Assembly (NCBI GenBank): GCA_944990035.1
Contig: CALYLX010000006.1
Location: forward strand, 28,738-92,737
Direction of reading: 5' to 3'
Length of the DNA stretch: 64,000 nt
From: Clitopilus passeckerianus
Lineage: Eukaryota; Basidiomycota; Agaricomycetes; Agaricales; Entolomataceae
The position numbers and the translations under genes were made by a program. Below are positions 20,711 to 32,169 of the stretch, one piece after another. Under the pieces are notes generated by a model. That model had not been told where the DNA came from. It was given only the letters and a program-made list of their open reading frames with translations, and did not search any database. How positions within the stretch are numbered: position 1 is the stretch's first letter; the number at the start of each line of letters is the position of its first letter.

Positions 20711-23700
20711 GAGCCGATCAAGAGAAAGGTCACTGGCATGCAAAATTGATCCTTCTACACGGTAACCATTGCCCCACTCTCCTTGCATGTCAAACTTGCA
20801 TTACATCGCTCTTCAGAGCATTGAGTATACATCAGCTCGGAGGCGATGGTATATGGAGAGGTATCTCCACAAGCGAAGGCAAAAAAACAAGGAGAGACCT
20901 GCCAGCACAGGGCAGCACAGGGTGTCCTACTTCACAGCTTCGCTTGTTAGAAATGCTTCCGTTCCGGTCCAGGATCTCGCTTAGATCAAAAGGCATTGTT
21001 TTTGCCTCACACTATGATTCCCACACTTGACAAGGCTAGTTTGGAGAAAAGTATAGAAACAAATTCACTGAAAAACAAGAAACTCTGGAACATGTACGCG
21101 AATGTAGTTGGGTCAAGGAGGAGTGCAATTCACCCCTAACTCGAGGAGAAGGTCGGACCGGGTACGCCAAACAAGGACGTTATCTTTCCTGTAGATCTTG
21201 AGGTGACAAAATTCCGTCAATTGTAAGGAGCAATGGGATCAACACGCATGTCAAGTTGGCAATGTTATGTCTAGTTCTAACCGCCAATGGCCCTTACTGA
21301 TGGTTGCTCCACTCAACTTCGGTTGGGACACTTGCAAGGCAGGGGAAGACGTTGGGAAGACCATCCACATGCCTGGACTTTTTTCAAATCGGGAACTATT
21401 TCAGTTCGATTAGACACGGCCACAACTTGAAGCACGGCCAAGAGGATCCCACATGGCAAGTTTTCGCGTGGAATTCTCAGTGGGGGCAGGGGAGCTTACA
21501 GAGTGTGCCTCTGTTTCGCATCGACCACGAGGCAAAAGATCTGCGTTTAACCCATCTATAGTAATCTTTGCTGGGTAAGATCTCTCTCCAGCCGATCTTT
21601 CTCGTCAGAACGAGTCATGTCGTTGGGCGACCGTGGTACCTTTCCTTTCTTGTGCGCGCCCTCGCTTGTAATTGTAGGACCTATCCAGTGTTTCAGAAAG
21701 GCGGGATCTGTGATAACGAAGAAGGGTCTGTGTTCCAAATAAGGTGCTGCCCCGGCCCTGTGGGTAGGAGATGAGAGGAGATGTGGTGTTCGCCTTGCCT
21801 CTCCTATGTAGTTATTACTCCATGAAAAGGTGGGAAGCCAGCTTTGGGGAACAAAGGCGACATAAGGGGTTGTAGGTTATGTTCAGACACGCGTCGATTA
21901 AACCTGAAAACTGATGTCGGAAAATCAAAAGGATCAAAGAAGCCATCGGTGTAGTTACTCTTGTCTATTAAACGCTCAGAGCCTTGCCGACCATTGACAG
22001 TCCTTCAAGTGGGCGGAGAACGCCATAACGTGATACATCACAGCAACTCACTGCCGACGCGAGAGAGCCCCATTTGTGGTATTACACCTGATCATTTTGA
22101 GAACCCCGAGCTGCTGTGACCCAACAAAACGAGTAAAGTCGAGAGAAAGAAAAATAATTTGTCCCCTAGTGTACCCATCCCTCAAAAGCTCCGTGCTCCG
22201 TCACATCTCGCAATGGACCTCAACTATTCCCACCGTTTCCGCACTATCGACCAGGTTTCAGGGCAAGCAGAAACGTCACCAAATCCGGATTCATGACATG
22301 GGTCCAGTGTTCCGTGCCCAAGATGAAGGCCCTTCAAGTAAGATAGAGTTGGGGATTAAAGGAGGGTATGGTACAAATGATAGATATGAAAAGGTGATCT
22401 ACAGGTTATTTTATGATATTAAAATGACAAAAGGAATTTCGCCACATCCTTCCTCCCGGAGCATCATGCATGAAATGCAACTCCACTCGCAAGGTCGGCC
22501 GCCGCAGTATGACATCTAATTCCTGCCTCTAAACGCCGCGTCGTCGCGTCGTCGAACCTCAAGAGAAGACAATAAAAATCAAGGACGGGCAACGAGAAAA
22601 TACCCTTACAGGGATTGGAATCGGATGAGCTCGAGGCCTCAATTCTGGGAGCTGTTGGCCTGCAGCCTGATGGAAAAGTTGAGACGGTGGAGGCAGGAGA
22701 GTGGTATGTCAGGAGGTGTGTACTTACATGGAACTGTTGGTCTCCGTTGCGTACAGCATGCTGTCGATTTCGTCAACTGGTTGTCGCAGAACATCGAGGT
22801 GCACGAGGTGTACTTACCACACGAGCCACAATAACGGTTGCGGTCCTGCGACGGGGTACGTCGTAAGGTCGCCACCTATAGCGTCGTCGGTGTCGTCTCG
22901 GTGTCGAGTGACGTTGGTTCGACACCGTGGTGACTTCTACCCAAGGGGTAAATGTTCCGGCATAGTCTTCATCGAACCAGAAGATGGCTTGCTCCTGTCC
23001 GTTCATGTCGAGGGTGTTGGGAGAAGTAAAGAGAGTCGATGAGGGGCTCGAATTCTTTTTATACGCCACCAGGGATATGAAAAGCGCATTACGAGTTATC
23101 ACGTTTTTGGAACGTACCTAACCAATTTAGTCAAGTTACAACGGCCTGCGGTGACAGTCACGGATACTTTCGACGGGGAACTCACCGAATCACACCGGCC
23201 GAGCGAATTATAGGCATTTGCTGGAGCGAGGCCAACTGCGTTGCTTGAGAAAAAATACCGCCGTTGGCTGGACAGTCGCAGACGTGGGTTGTTTGCTCAT
23301 GAGTTGGTCCAATTTGGCCCGAAACCCAGTTGATGTGGGCAATCCAACCAATGAGTTGATGGCTGCCCCAACAGGCACCCCCGCTCGAAGGCATCCCTCG
23401 TAGGGATTTCCCACACATGGATACTAACTATGCAGAGGAAGCAGGAGCCGCAGTTTTGAGAAAAAGATGGTACAACGGCACTAGTGGACGTCGTCAATTT
23501 GATGTACCCAACACCCAGCACCAGCGACACAAGCAGCTTCGGCTTGCCCCAAGTCCAAACAAAATTGAAGGATTCTCAAAAGCTTTAGATCCGTTCAAAG
23601 CGGTTTGGGCGGCGTGTAGCAAGCAGGAAGCACAATTCCTGGGTAGCTGTGGCGCGGCGAAGAGATGAATAGCTTCGCAGGTATGTATATCCTTCACTAA

Positions 23701-25879
23701 GAAAAAAAGACGACGATAGCTCTAGAATGCATTATTCTTCACAGACACGACACCCTTGTTCTGCAGAACCTCCCGGACGAAGCAAACTGCCACTAGCCTC
23801 CATGCCAATTTCTTGCAGCATCTCGCCCTCAGCTCTACTACAGAGGCGCGGTTGCCTGGGCAAAATTCAAAGCAGCTCGCGCTTCCTCGGTGTCATGATG
23901 TTCTTAGACCATTTTTCAGCATGCACATGTCAAACACGCCCTACATGGTACTATCCTGGACCCCACCCCGGCGCATTATGGTGTCAGCATTCCTCTTGAT
24001 ACCTAGGAATGAGCTGCTCGTCTAGGTTCACGTTCTAGTCTTCAAAAGTCCAAAAAGCGCGCAAGACCACCCGCACAAGCTTCTATCTTAGACATTTGCC
24101 CTCCAACATGGTCATTGTCAGCGAGGACGAGCTGGTGCAGCAACCAAAGCCTGCGAGCATGATGCGGAGTAGTCGGGCCGGGACCAACTAGAGCACGTGA
24201 CCTTCAATGTGGGTCCACTCCGGTCAGATCATCCAGAAGAGGGGCTAAAAGAAACTTGCAGGCGTTTTGCTGGTTGAGGACAAGATGTTTTGGAGCCATG
24301 TTGGCCAACTCTCCAGTTTTTGACCTCGAGTGAGCAATCTGGGTGATGGAGGCCCAGGAAACAGCTAAGTTCATGGCCACCAGGCAACCAACTTTCGAGG
24401 CTTGGAGAACGAGGCTGGAGACACCGAAAAGCACAGATGAAGAACGGATAGAGGACCAGATAGGACCTAGAAGGACCTGAGGGATACATGTTCAGATTCT
24501 GGTGGTTATTTCCAACCTGAGGAAGAAGGACCCACCGGCTATGAAAGAGCCGGTCACTTTATTCACGAATAACTGGGCACCACGAGACTCCTAACAACAT
24601 CACTTTATCTTGTGTTGCGAAGCGCAAATAACGACCCAGAATTCGGGGGCTTGACGGGCGGTACACTTGGGACGAATTCGCATCCGTCGTGCATCGGATA
24701 GTTGGTAAAGGTTGATTGCGTATATATGAGGTATTTGAATCGAATATTATTGCGGGCACCACAGGCTAAGCCGTTGAAATTGAGGACAGAGAAGTAGGAA
24801 TGTATATTCGTCGCGTCGACGCCGGCCTGTCTTCATGGTTTGGGAAGAGGAGCGTTGATGGCTACCGATTTGGTTGTACTCGTGATTCCTGTCATAAGGA
24901 ACCCACACCCACGTTCGGTTTAATTTACCTTCAACTCGTCTTCAGCTTCGTTTTACTTTTCATAAGACACGAGGCTTCAGAGCTATTTGGCTGGATTTAA
25001 GAGAGGTTCCTGTGATGCATCAGGCAAGACGGCGACGACTGAGTGAGTGAGACTGACCCGAGTTTTCTGAAAAATGTTGCTGACTATGCTCTCGCTCAGT
25101 TGGCGCTTTTCTTGTCACTCACTAACCCGCAGAAGTTCGTTCAATGCTCAGGAAACTATTACCACGATAGAAAGCCAAACTGCGAGTCCACGCATTCGAG
25201 GAAATCTACAGGGAGATCTGAGGAATCGTGGCAACTCTACAAAGGTGCCACCATAAGCATGCCATCACCTACACAACTCTTGCACTGAAGTGAGAACGAC
25301 TTGACTATATTCTAGACAATTACTAACTGACTTTTCTCTCAGGAGAACGTTCTGGTTATTCTACTTAACAATACACGAGGCTGCATCGAGGCTCCTTTCG
25401 TACAACCAACGGCCGCATCACGTCCCCTCGCCTTCCAATGACGACACCAGCCCACTGCGATGTGTTCGACCGCCAGATGTATCACATGGAGAAACAGGCG
25501 GGACGATTGTGTGACATCTAATCAATAATCCACTGCTTGAGAACATGAACATGCCACCGTCGGTGCTGAATCTGCGCTTGCATCCTTGCAGTTGCTCAAT
25601 CCAAGGCCTTCGCGAATCAGCAATGCAATAACCCGATACTTGAAACCCTTGAAACACCCAAAAAATGTGGGCTAGGAGGCAGCAACTAGAGGTTGTGGAG
25701 GTTTCTAACGGGCTAGGAGGCTCATCGTCGTGATCAGTTACTGAGTTGGAAGGCATGACACTGGGAGCTTGTTTGTAGTGCCAGGTGCGTATGATCAGGG
25801 TACAAGTTTTTCCTTGGCTTTCGGTATCATAGCAGCTATACCAAAATCCTCGCACTTTTTTTACCTCGAATGCTATCCT

Positions 25880-26595
25880 TTCAATTATTTGCTACATGTT
25901 TCTTTTACGTTGTTGCACGAGTAAGATAGACTCAAGCAAGCCTGCAAATGAACGTGAACGTGAACGCGTACGCGTGAACACCAACCGCGATCATCCCTCC
26001 TCGGAAATCCCCAATCCGATCCCGATTCTGAGGGCATAGCCACACTGTCAGCCGAAGCTCAGCCAAATCCAAAAACGCTCTCATGGGATGGGGCGTGTAC
26101 GGTATGGTTTCAGGGCGCAAGATGGCCCAGCTCTTAGCCTCAGTAGGTTCTTTGAGTTCTCTGGTTGCGACTCTCTGGGATCCTGACTGCGGTGAGAGCT
26201 GGGGTTTCTGGGATCATTCCGTTATCTGGGCGACTCACTTGGTCATACTCTCCTTGGTCTCTTCTGGTCCTTCTCTGGTTCCTTATAGCTATGGCGGTAG
26301 CTTGCTGTTCTGAACCTTGGCTATGGTAACACTTGAAATGTGGATACTTACTCCGTGACTTGAACTGTCAGTGAACGAACGACTTGCGCTTGGACTAGGG
26401 CCTGAATATCTGGCTGCTTGCTGAATTCTCTGCGCACTTCGGTGGCACTGGATTAAGACAACAAATCCTTCAAGCTACGAAACTGTCAAACCGCAACGAG
26501 GATAAAGTACCCACAACAGCAGCAGCAAAGGTAGGCAGCCTCAAGAGTGGGAGTTGAGCTGGATAACATAAAGTGGGTGTTTCCTTTTGTTACGG
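25880..26595 (+). repeat. Dispersed repeat, copy B (about 710 bp)
   Basis: Collinear with copy A at 16890-17625 and in the same orientation; shared blocks are listed there. Copy B has an insertion of tandem hexamers near its 5' end (GAACGTGAACGTGAACG at about 25950-25966). It contains no coding sequence. The pair are about 9 kb apart and too diverged for a recent duplication. Confidence 0.6.
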
Positions 26596-28695
26596 GTCTT
26601 GAACCAATTCTCAGGCCGTGCCTTGGAGATACTTGACATTGTTTGACTTAGGTCGAATTACCTCCTCTTGACCTATGTAAGAAATATATTCTTCAGAGTA
26701 CGATGTAGAACGTGTTCGCCGCCGTGACCCCAATGAGGAAACTGGCATCCGTGGTGAAACGGAGACGCTCTTTTCTGGGATAACAAGCAATACGCCGGTG
26801 TGAAAGCTTCCTTCAGAAAGCTCGCTTTTCCATCTACATTGCATAGCCTAGCCTGTGATATGCTCGACCGAGGTCACAGATAGGTAGAATCTATAGCCCT
26901 CTTCGCCAATAAGCCCCATGGGCATTCGAATCATGGAACTTGGCCTATTTTGGCTCAGGTACTCCAACTACTATTACCCCTGGTTAAGGTCAAACCTTGT
27001 TTTTAGCACCTCTGGGCCTCTTTACTGACGCCTCTCTACCGGGTCCAGTAGATGTCAACACAGTGGTGCCTTTTGATAGTAGCTGGGCAGAAAACTCAGC
27101 TACAGCAGATAAAGCTTAAGCTCAGTCGAGCACCACCTCGTCAGCTTTTCGTATTCCAGCGCGAGTCTTGACGAATAATTACCTACCTTTGACCCTTTGA
27201 ATTGCTAGTTGTGGATAGTAAGCTGCAAAGGGCTCGGGCTCCTTTCCTGGTAGGTCGGGATTGACCGTGCATATTGATGACAAGGTAAGTTCACGTTCTG
27301 TCAGAAGGCAATTTTATTCGAGGAGTTGTTGCGTGTTTGTGGCCACCCTTGAAGATCATGGCTGTAACTGTGTTTCTATGAACAAGTCACCCACAGATCC
27401 ACACAGATCGGGTCCAATGTGCTTAGCCGCGGCGTCGATCAATCATCGAATATTAATATTGGTACTTATACGTGCGACATAATTGGGGTCTAGGTGCTAT
27501 CTAGGCGCTATTGTACAGAAATGAGAGTTGAAAAAAAGGCGAGTATTCCTTTGGGTTTGTGGCTTCGGAGAAAAGGTTTTATCACACCATCCCGACCCAA
27601 ATCTCCATAACTTACGAGAAGATTCGAGAAAACCAAGATATTCATGGTTTTACCCCGCGTCACGCCTGGCCACAGAAGATCCAGTCTTCAGATTCAATAT
27701 GAAACAGGCATCACCTGCCCTGCCAGGTGGGGATCTCGACGATTATTGATTACTCGACGAGAACTGACGTGACACTGCAAATTCTTCATGCCGATCACGC
27801 CTCCTTACAGGGGAGAAAGCGCTCTTCTTGTATCCCTAATGGTGCAGAGCAGGTATTCTACTGGGTCAGTCCACTCAGCATCTCAGGGGCATGCTCTCGT
27901 GAGAGCCAAATACTTTACACGTTTTCCAAAATTTCTGGCAACTTCCACCGTCGGCCGCCAGGAAAGCGATCATCCGGAATACACTTGTGGCTTCAGAATT
28001 CTTTGGTTATGTTCAAGCGACAAGCCTTCGTTCCATTCATCACTATGGGTACATACAGTTATGTTTCGCGATGGAACCAAGTATATCTATTCTCATTCGT
28101 TACGAAAAATACAACAGCACCAGTTAATATTTGCTTGTTCCCAACGGACTTGGTGGTGCTGCCGAACCTCCGGTTTAGCACGGTAGCTGGATGATCAGCG
28201 CAACTAGTTAAGGCAATTCTGCCAATACCGCCCGATATCAATCTCCCACAGAACACACCCTCATCATTCCCGCTCGCATGGAAACCCTGTCCAAATAGCA
28301 TCTAAATCAGTTGAACGGAGATAGACTTCTGAGAAAGTGCGGTTGCGAAGGTTCAAATTGGTAAAACTGCACGAAAGACGCCCAGGGGGGTGCAAGAAAG
28401 CCACCTTTATCTGCCCACAGTTTGTGAGGTTGAGGCGGTACTCACGCCCCCAGCAGCCACTATGATAAACAACATGGCGATGCGTCATGCAGGGTGGACA
28501 ACAAAGTAGTGAAAGGCTTACCCGCCGTGCACGTTGTCTGGTACTTCGGGGGGTTGCCGAGTACTCTGAGCAATTGAATATATTGTATTGATGGAAGATT
28601 CCATAACACGTTGATCTCTATAAGTGCGAGGCTTTACCCGCGATCGGTGTTCTACTGCAGAATTAAAGGAAGCACGAGATATGCGGGGATCAATG

Positions 28696-28917
28696 ATGCC
28701 GTCCCTCAGACTCCTCGAGAGAGAACATGTCAACCTCAGGCTGTTGCTCTCCGCCTTCACTCTCACCACCATATCCGCCGCCATCGCATTGCACCTAGCA
28801 CGGCCTCGTTGCCTAACCCTCCGGAAGAAATGCGGAATTCCAATACCAAATGAAGCCAGACTGAAGTGGGGAAGGGAAGGAGTCGATTGCCTCCGACAGT
28901 GGCGGACCAGTGTTTGA
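28696..28917 (+). CDS. Weak hypothetical protein candidate
   Basis: A frame of about 74 codons opens MMPSLRLLEREHVNLRLL, has one hydrophobic stretch (LLSAFTLTTISAAIALHLA) and ends at 28917. An overlapping frame at 28866-29171 (EIQSRLRRVWYY...) is also protein-like and could be a second exon, but no convincing splice pair was found. No family recognised. Confidence 0.2.
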   Translation: MPSLRLLEREHVNLRLLLSAFTLTTISAAIALHLARPRCLTLRKKCGIPIPNEARLKWGREGVDCLRQWRTSV

Positions 28918-29203
28918 TTAGAGCAGAGATACAGAGTCGTTTAAGACGCGTATGGTATTACAAGACAACGAGGGAAGGCCAAGGTCGGATACGATTCCAG
29001 TCTATAGTTGAACAACTCGAACACTTTCTAGAAGAGATGGCGTCAGCACGCGAGACGTTAGAAACCTGCAAGTGCAAGTGCTTCTCACTTGTCGGATGCG
29101 GCATGGATCCCCAGTGGGCCCGAGGAGTCGCATCCCGAACGCCTCGAGCCTCAAAGAAAGAGGATAAATAGCATGGCGAGCAAGACGAGGATTGTTTTGA
29201 CTA

Positions 29204-29503
29204 TTCTTGCCATCGGCTGTGCTCGTGCCACCAGAGGTGGAGGGCGCTGTTAAAGGTGTGAATGAGAAAATGTCGCGTCAGCACATCCTTTCTACCTACC
29301 ACTATTTCTCGTGGAGCATTAATGGGACTCATGACCGCTGGAGACAGAGCGCTGCGCGGAGGATAGGGATTGTACTGTCGTTGTCGCCTACGATCGCCAG
29401 TGGGTCTACACGTCGTGTTTGTAACTTCGAACATGGGACAGAATTGGAGACTTCCGTCAAGCTCTTCGTCTAGTTCGAAGATAGCATCCTCAAGAGTGGA
29501 CAT
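29204..29503 (-). CDS. Weak hypothetical protein candidate
   Basis: A single-exon frame of 100 codons starts at 29503 with an acidic N-terminus (MSTLEDAIFELDEELDG), followed by a basic, proline-containing middle (GDRRRQRQYNPYPPR). No family, signal or membrane segment is recognised. The acidic start is unusual for random sequence, which is the only reason to list it. Confidence 0.25.
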
Positions 29504-31545
29504 ACTTGAAGGTTCTGGAATGAACGAGAGACACCGTTTTTGAGTCGGGGAGTATCCTTTATAGACTGCACATGCCAGGGAAGCGAGCCGAAACTCGTGG
29601 CGGAGATTGGCCTACTCATTACGAGGTTCAGTCACATCAGGAAAGGAAATCACGGCACAAATGGGTGTTTGGTGATTGGCTCGGGACTGTTGGGGAATGA
29701 ATCTCGCAGAAAGCCGTATTGAAGATTGGGTCGTTCCCGCTGTAATCAGGGTGAGTGAAAGTCATGATCATCAACGGTGTACTCAGCTCTGAGGTTGAAC
29801 AAAATCTTCCTTCCGTGCGATTCTTAACGGCCTGCTGGCGGAAGAACGTTGTTCAGCTCCGTTGACCGCTTACCGAGTTTTCCTGCGACACCCAAAGCGT
29901 CAGTACTTGGGAGGGGACCGCGAGCGGGATGCGGACATACATCTCAGTTCAAAGCTTCGTGCGCCGGCAACCTGGTGAATGGAGCACCCACATGGCCCTG
30001 GGCCTGTTGCTCGCAACACCGAGCCAGAGGAAGGTGTGACTCCAGCCCCAACTATCGCTGCGTGGTTGCTACATTAGCAACGGCAATACATATGACGGGG
30101 CAGGCGGCAAAGATTTGGACCACAAAGTACGTTGTTCTGTAGTGTAATAACCCAGCTATAGATATTCTAGGTGCTACAGATCCGTTCAATTCCTAGAGTC
30201 GCCTTACTCCCCTGCCTGACAATGACGAACCATTATTTGATGCGTTTGAAACCCTCTCCAGCAGGCCAAAGCAGCTCGACAGAATACTTACACGTTGAGG
30301 ACTGGTTGTCGCCCACACAATCACTTTGGCTGGTTCTCCGACGGATTCAGGGCTGCTTCAAGGACATGAAACATTCCTTGGGTTGGTTCAGTGGCCGCTC
30401 CGACATTTTTGCCTTCCATTTTCATAGGAAGCTTCACGCAGATCCAAAGCTACAAGTCTCATTCCAGGCCAAGAATTGCATTGAACTAGGCAGCGACTCG
30501 TGCCTCAGGGTTCCGTGACGAGCGACGGGCCGGAGCTCCGAGATTCGTTTACGGCACGTGACACCGGCGTCCATAACGACAAAAATACCGGGCAAGTCTT
30601 GGGTCGAGCTGTCAAGCCAAGGCAGGTGAGGCCGAAAGCAGGCTCTTCGCATGCGCTTTCCAGTGCAAGGGAAATACCAGCATTCAGGGGAATTTCGTTC
30701 CCTGTGTGACTTGGGCTATTGCGGCATGGAAGCCCCTTGCAGTTGACAGGAATTCCGAGTCTTCAGAGTTTCCAACAGTAAAGGACCAATTGAAGATTCA
30801 GAACCAGCCTTCAGAGTTATTTTTCTTTCACGGAAATGTCTGCAGAACTTGGTTATTGGATGTCAAATCTTCGGCACAAAGGACCTGCATCTCAACAAAT
30901 CAACAAACTTAACCAATATGAATTGCACTAAGCGTTCACCCTTCGACAATATACAGATATAGAGAGCGAGCCACTACACCGATGCTTTCCTTCTGTTAAT
31001 CTTGTTCGTGAGTCCATCGGCTGTTTTGAGACCTTCAAAGGCATTTTCTGCATTCGTGAATTTCTTGACGCTTGATGCTATTCTTCGGTCGGGTTACTAG
31101 CGCAAGCATTATGCGAACTGCCCGAAAAAGCTACCCAATAAATAGAAGTCCTCGTTCGCCGCTTGCGGTCACTGACATTGTGGTTATAAAATGGGTGCGT
31201 GACAACTGTTCGCGTGATTTTCAATTCAACGCCACGGTCTGCCACCGCGATGTCAATTCATCAACGGCCTTATTCACTTTCAACCAATACTACATATTCA
31301 CCTTCGTCTCGTTCCCCGTGGGCCTGAAATATGGGTAGTGGGCCGCATGGTTTCCTGGATTTAACGACCAAGCGACCATTTCCAGTTTGAGTCATTCTTG
31401 ACGCCTAATTCCTGGACGTCTTCCCATAATAGGTCGTCGAATCCGGTCTACCCCCAACTCTGCCAGCGCTATTCAAGATGCACGGCTCATGTTTGTCTCG
31501 ACCCTCATTGAGATGACCCATTTCAGACTTTTTTCTGCAAGGGAG

Positions 31546-31884
31546 CTAGGCCCCCTCCGACTTCCGTTTATTGCGCCGCACGTCCTCTCCATCCTTTGCA
31601 TCTCTTCTTGGAACAGTTGAGTCTTCGGCAAAAGTACGCATAAAATAACATCGCAAAAAATCGGAATCGCTTATTTGACAGACAGACAAGTCTTTACGTG
31701 GAGGTGCGAGTTGAGAGAATGTACACGAGGCAACTGCGAGGCCCAACACACTATATCTATCTACAGTAGGCTTCAGTGACGACACTGACCCAGGTCTCTG
31801 ACAACTCGAAAGGTCACAAGGACAGGCAACGTTACCCATGCTGTCGATCTTCTCTTTCGCCAATTGAGGCAACAATGCCACCAC
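31546..31884 (-). CDS. Weak hypothetical protein candidate
   Basis: A frame of 112 codons starting MVALLPQLAKEKIDS and ending KRKSEGA. Nothing is recognised. It may be chance open sequence upstream of the glycosidase gene. Confidence 0.15.
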   Translation of the reverse strand: MVALLPQLAKEKIDSMGNVACPCDLSSCQRPGSVSSLKPTVDRYSVLGLAVASCTFSQLAPPRKDLSVCQISDSDFLRCYFMRTFAEDSTVPRRDAKDGEDVRRNKRKSEGA

Positions 31885-32169
31885 ATCAAATTTCCGTCAA
31901 AAGTCAATCGCCGATAACTGCACAATCCACTACGGCACCAGACCCAGATTGTATAACCCATCCCCCCTCATAATGCCTTCCATCCGGGAAGGCCTGTCAT
32001 ACTCTATATTCAATTCAAGCGGCAGAAGACTGCCTTGAAACGCATGTGCTACTGAAGCCGGGGTTACTCCTGTGTATTGATAGTCATGGGATATGGCGTG
32101 GAGAACCAGCGGCCCGTTAACGCGCCATATTTATTAGGCGTCTTCACCCGGAAGAAACTCCAATCACCC

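Larger units (their letters stand above)
20188..32169. other. Gene-poor 12 kb region with repeat remnants
   Basis: No conserved gene family was recognised here. It contains a degenerate partial copy of the dispersed repeat (about 20585-20710), the second long copy (25880-26595), and many frames of 60-150 codons without family resemblance. 22620-23700 on the minus strand has several open pieces with plausible splice sites (for example around 22970-23035, NGQEQAIFWFDEDYAG) that may belong to one unrecognised or decayed gene. Weak candidates at 28696, 29204 and 31546 are listed separately. The content fits an accessory, repeat-affected stretch between conserved blocks. Confidence 0.5.

Noticed and set aside
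22076..22519. 147-codon open frame on the plus strand
   Set aside because: No motif, atypical composition and no splice-linked neighbours; probably chance.
24204..24490. Minus-strand frame with hydrophobic stretches that could suggest a transporter fragment
   Set aside because: No recognisable motif or neighbouring exon; the resemblance was too vague to name a family.
27707..27735. CACCTG...CAGGTG hairpin
   Set aside because: A six-base stem in isolation, with no associated gene or terminator context.
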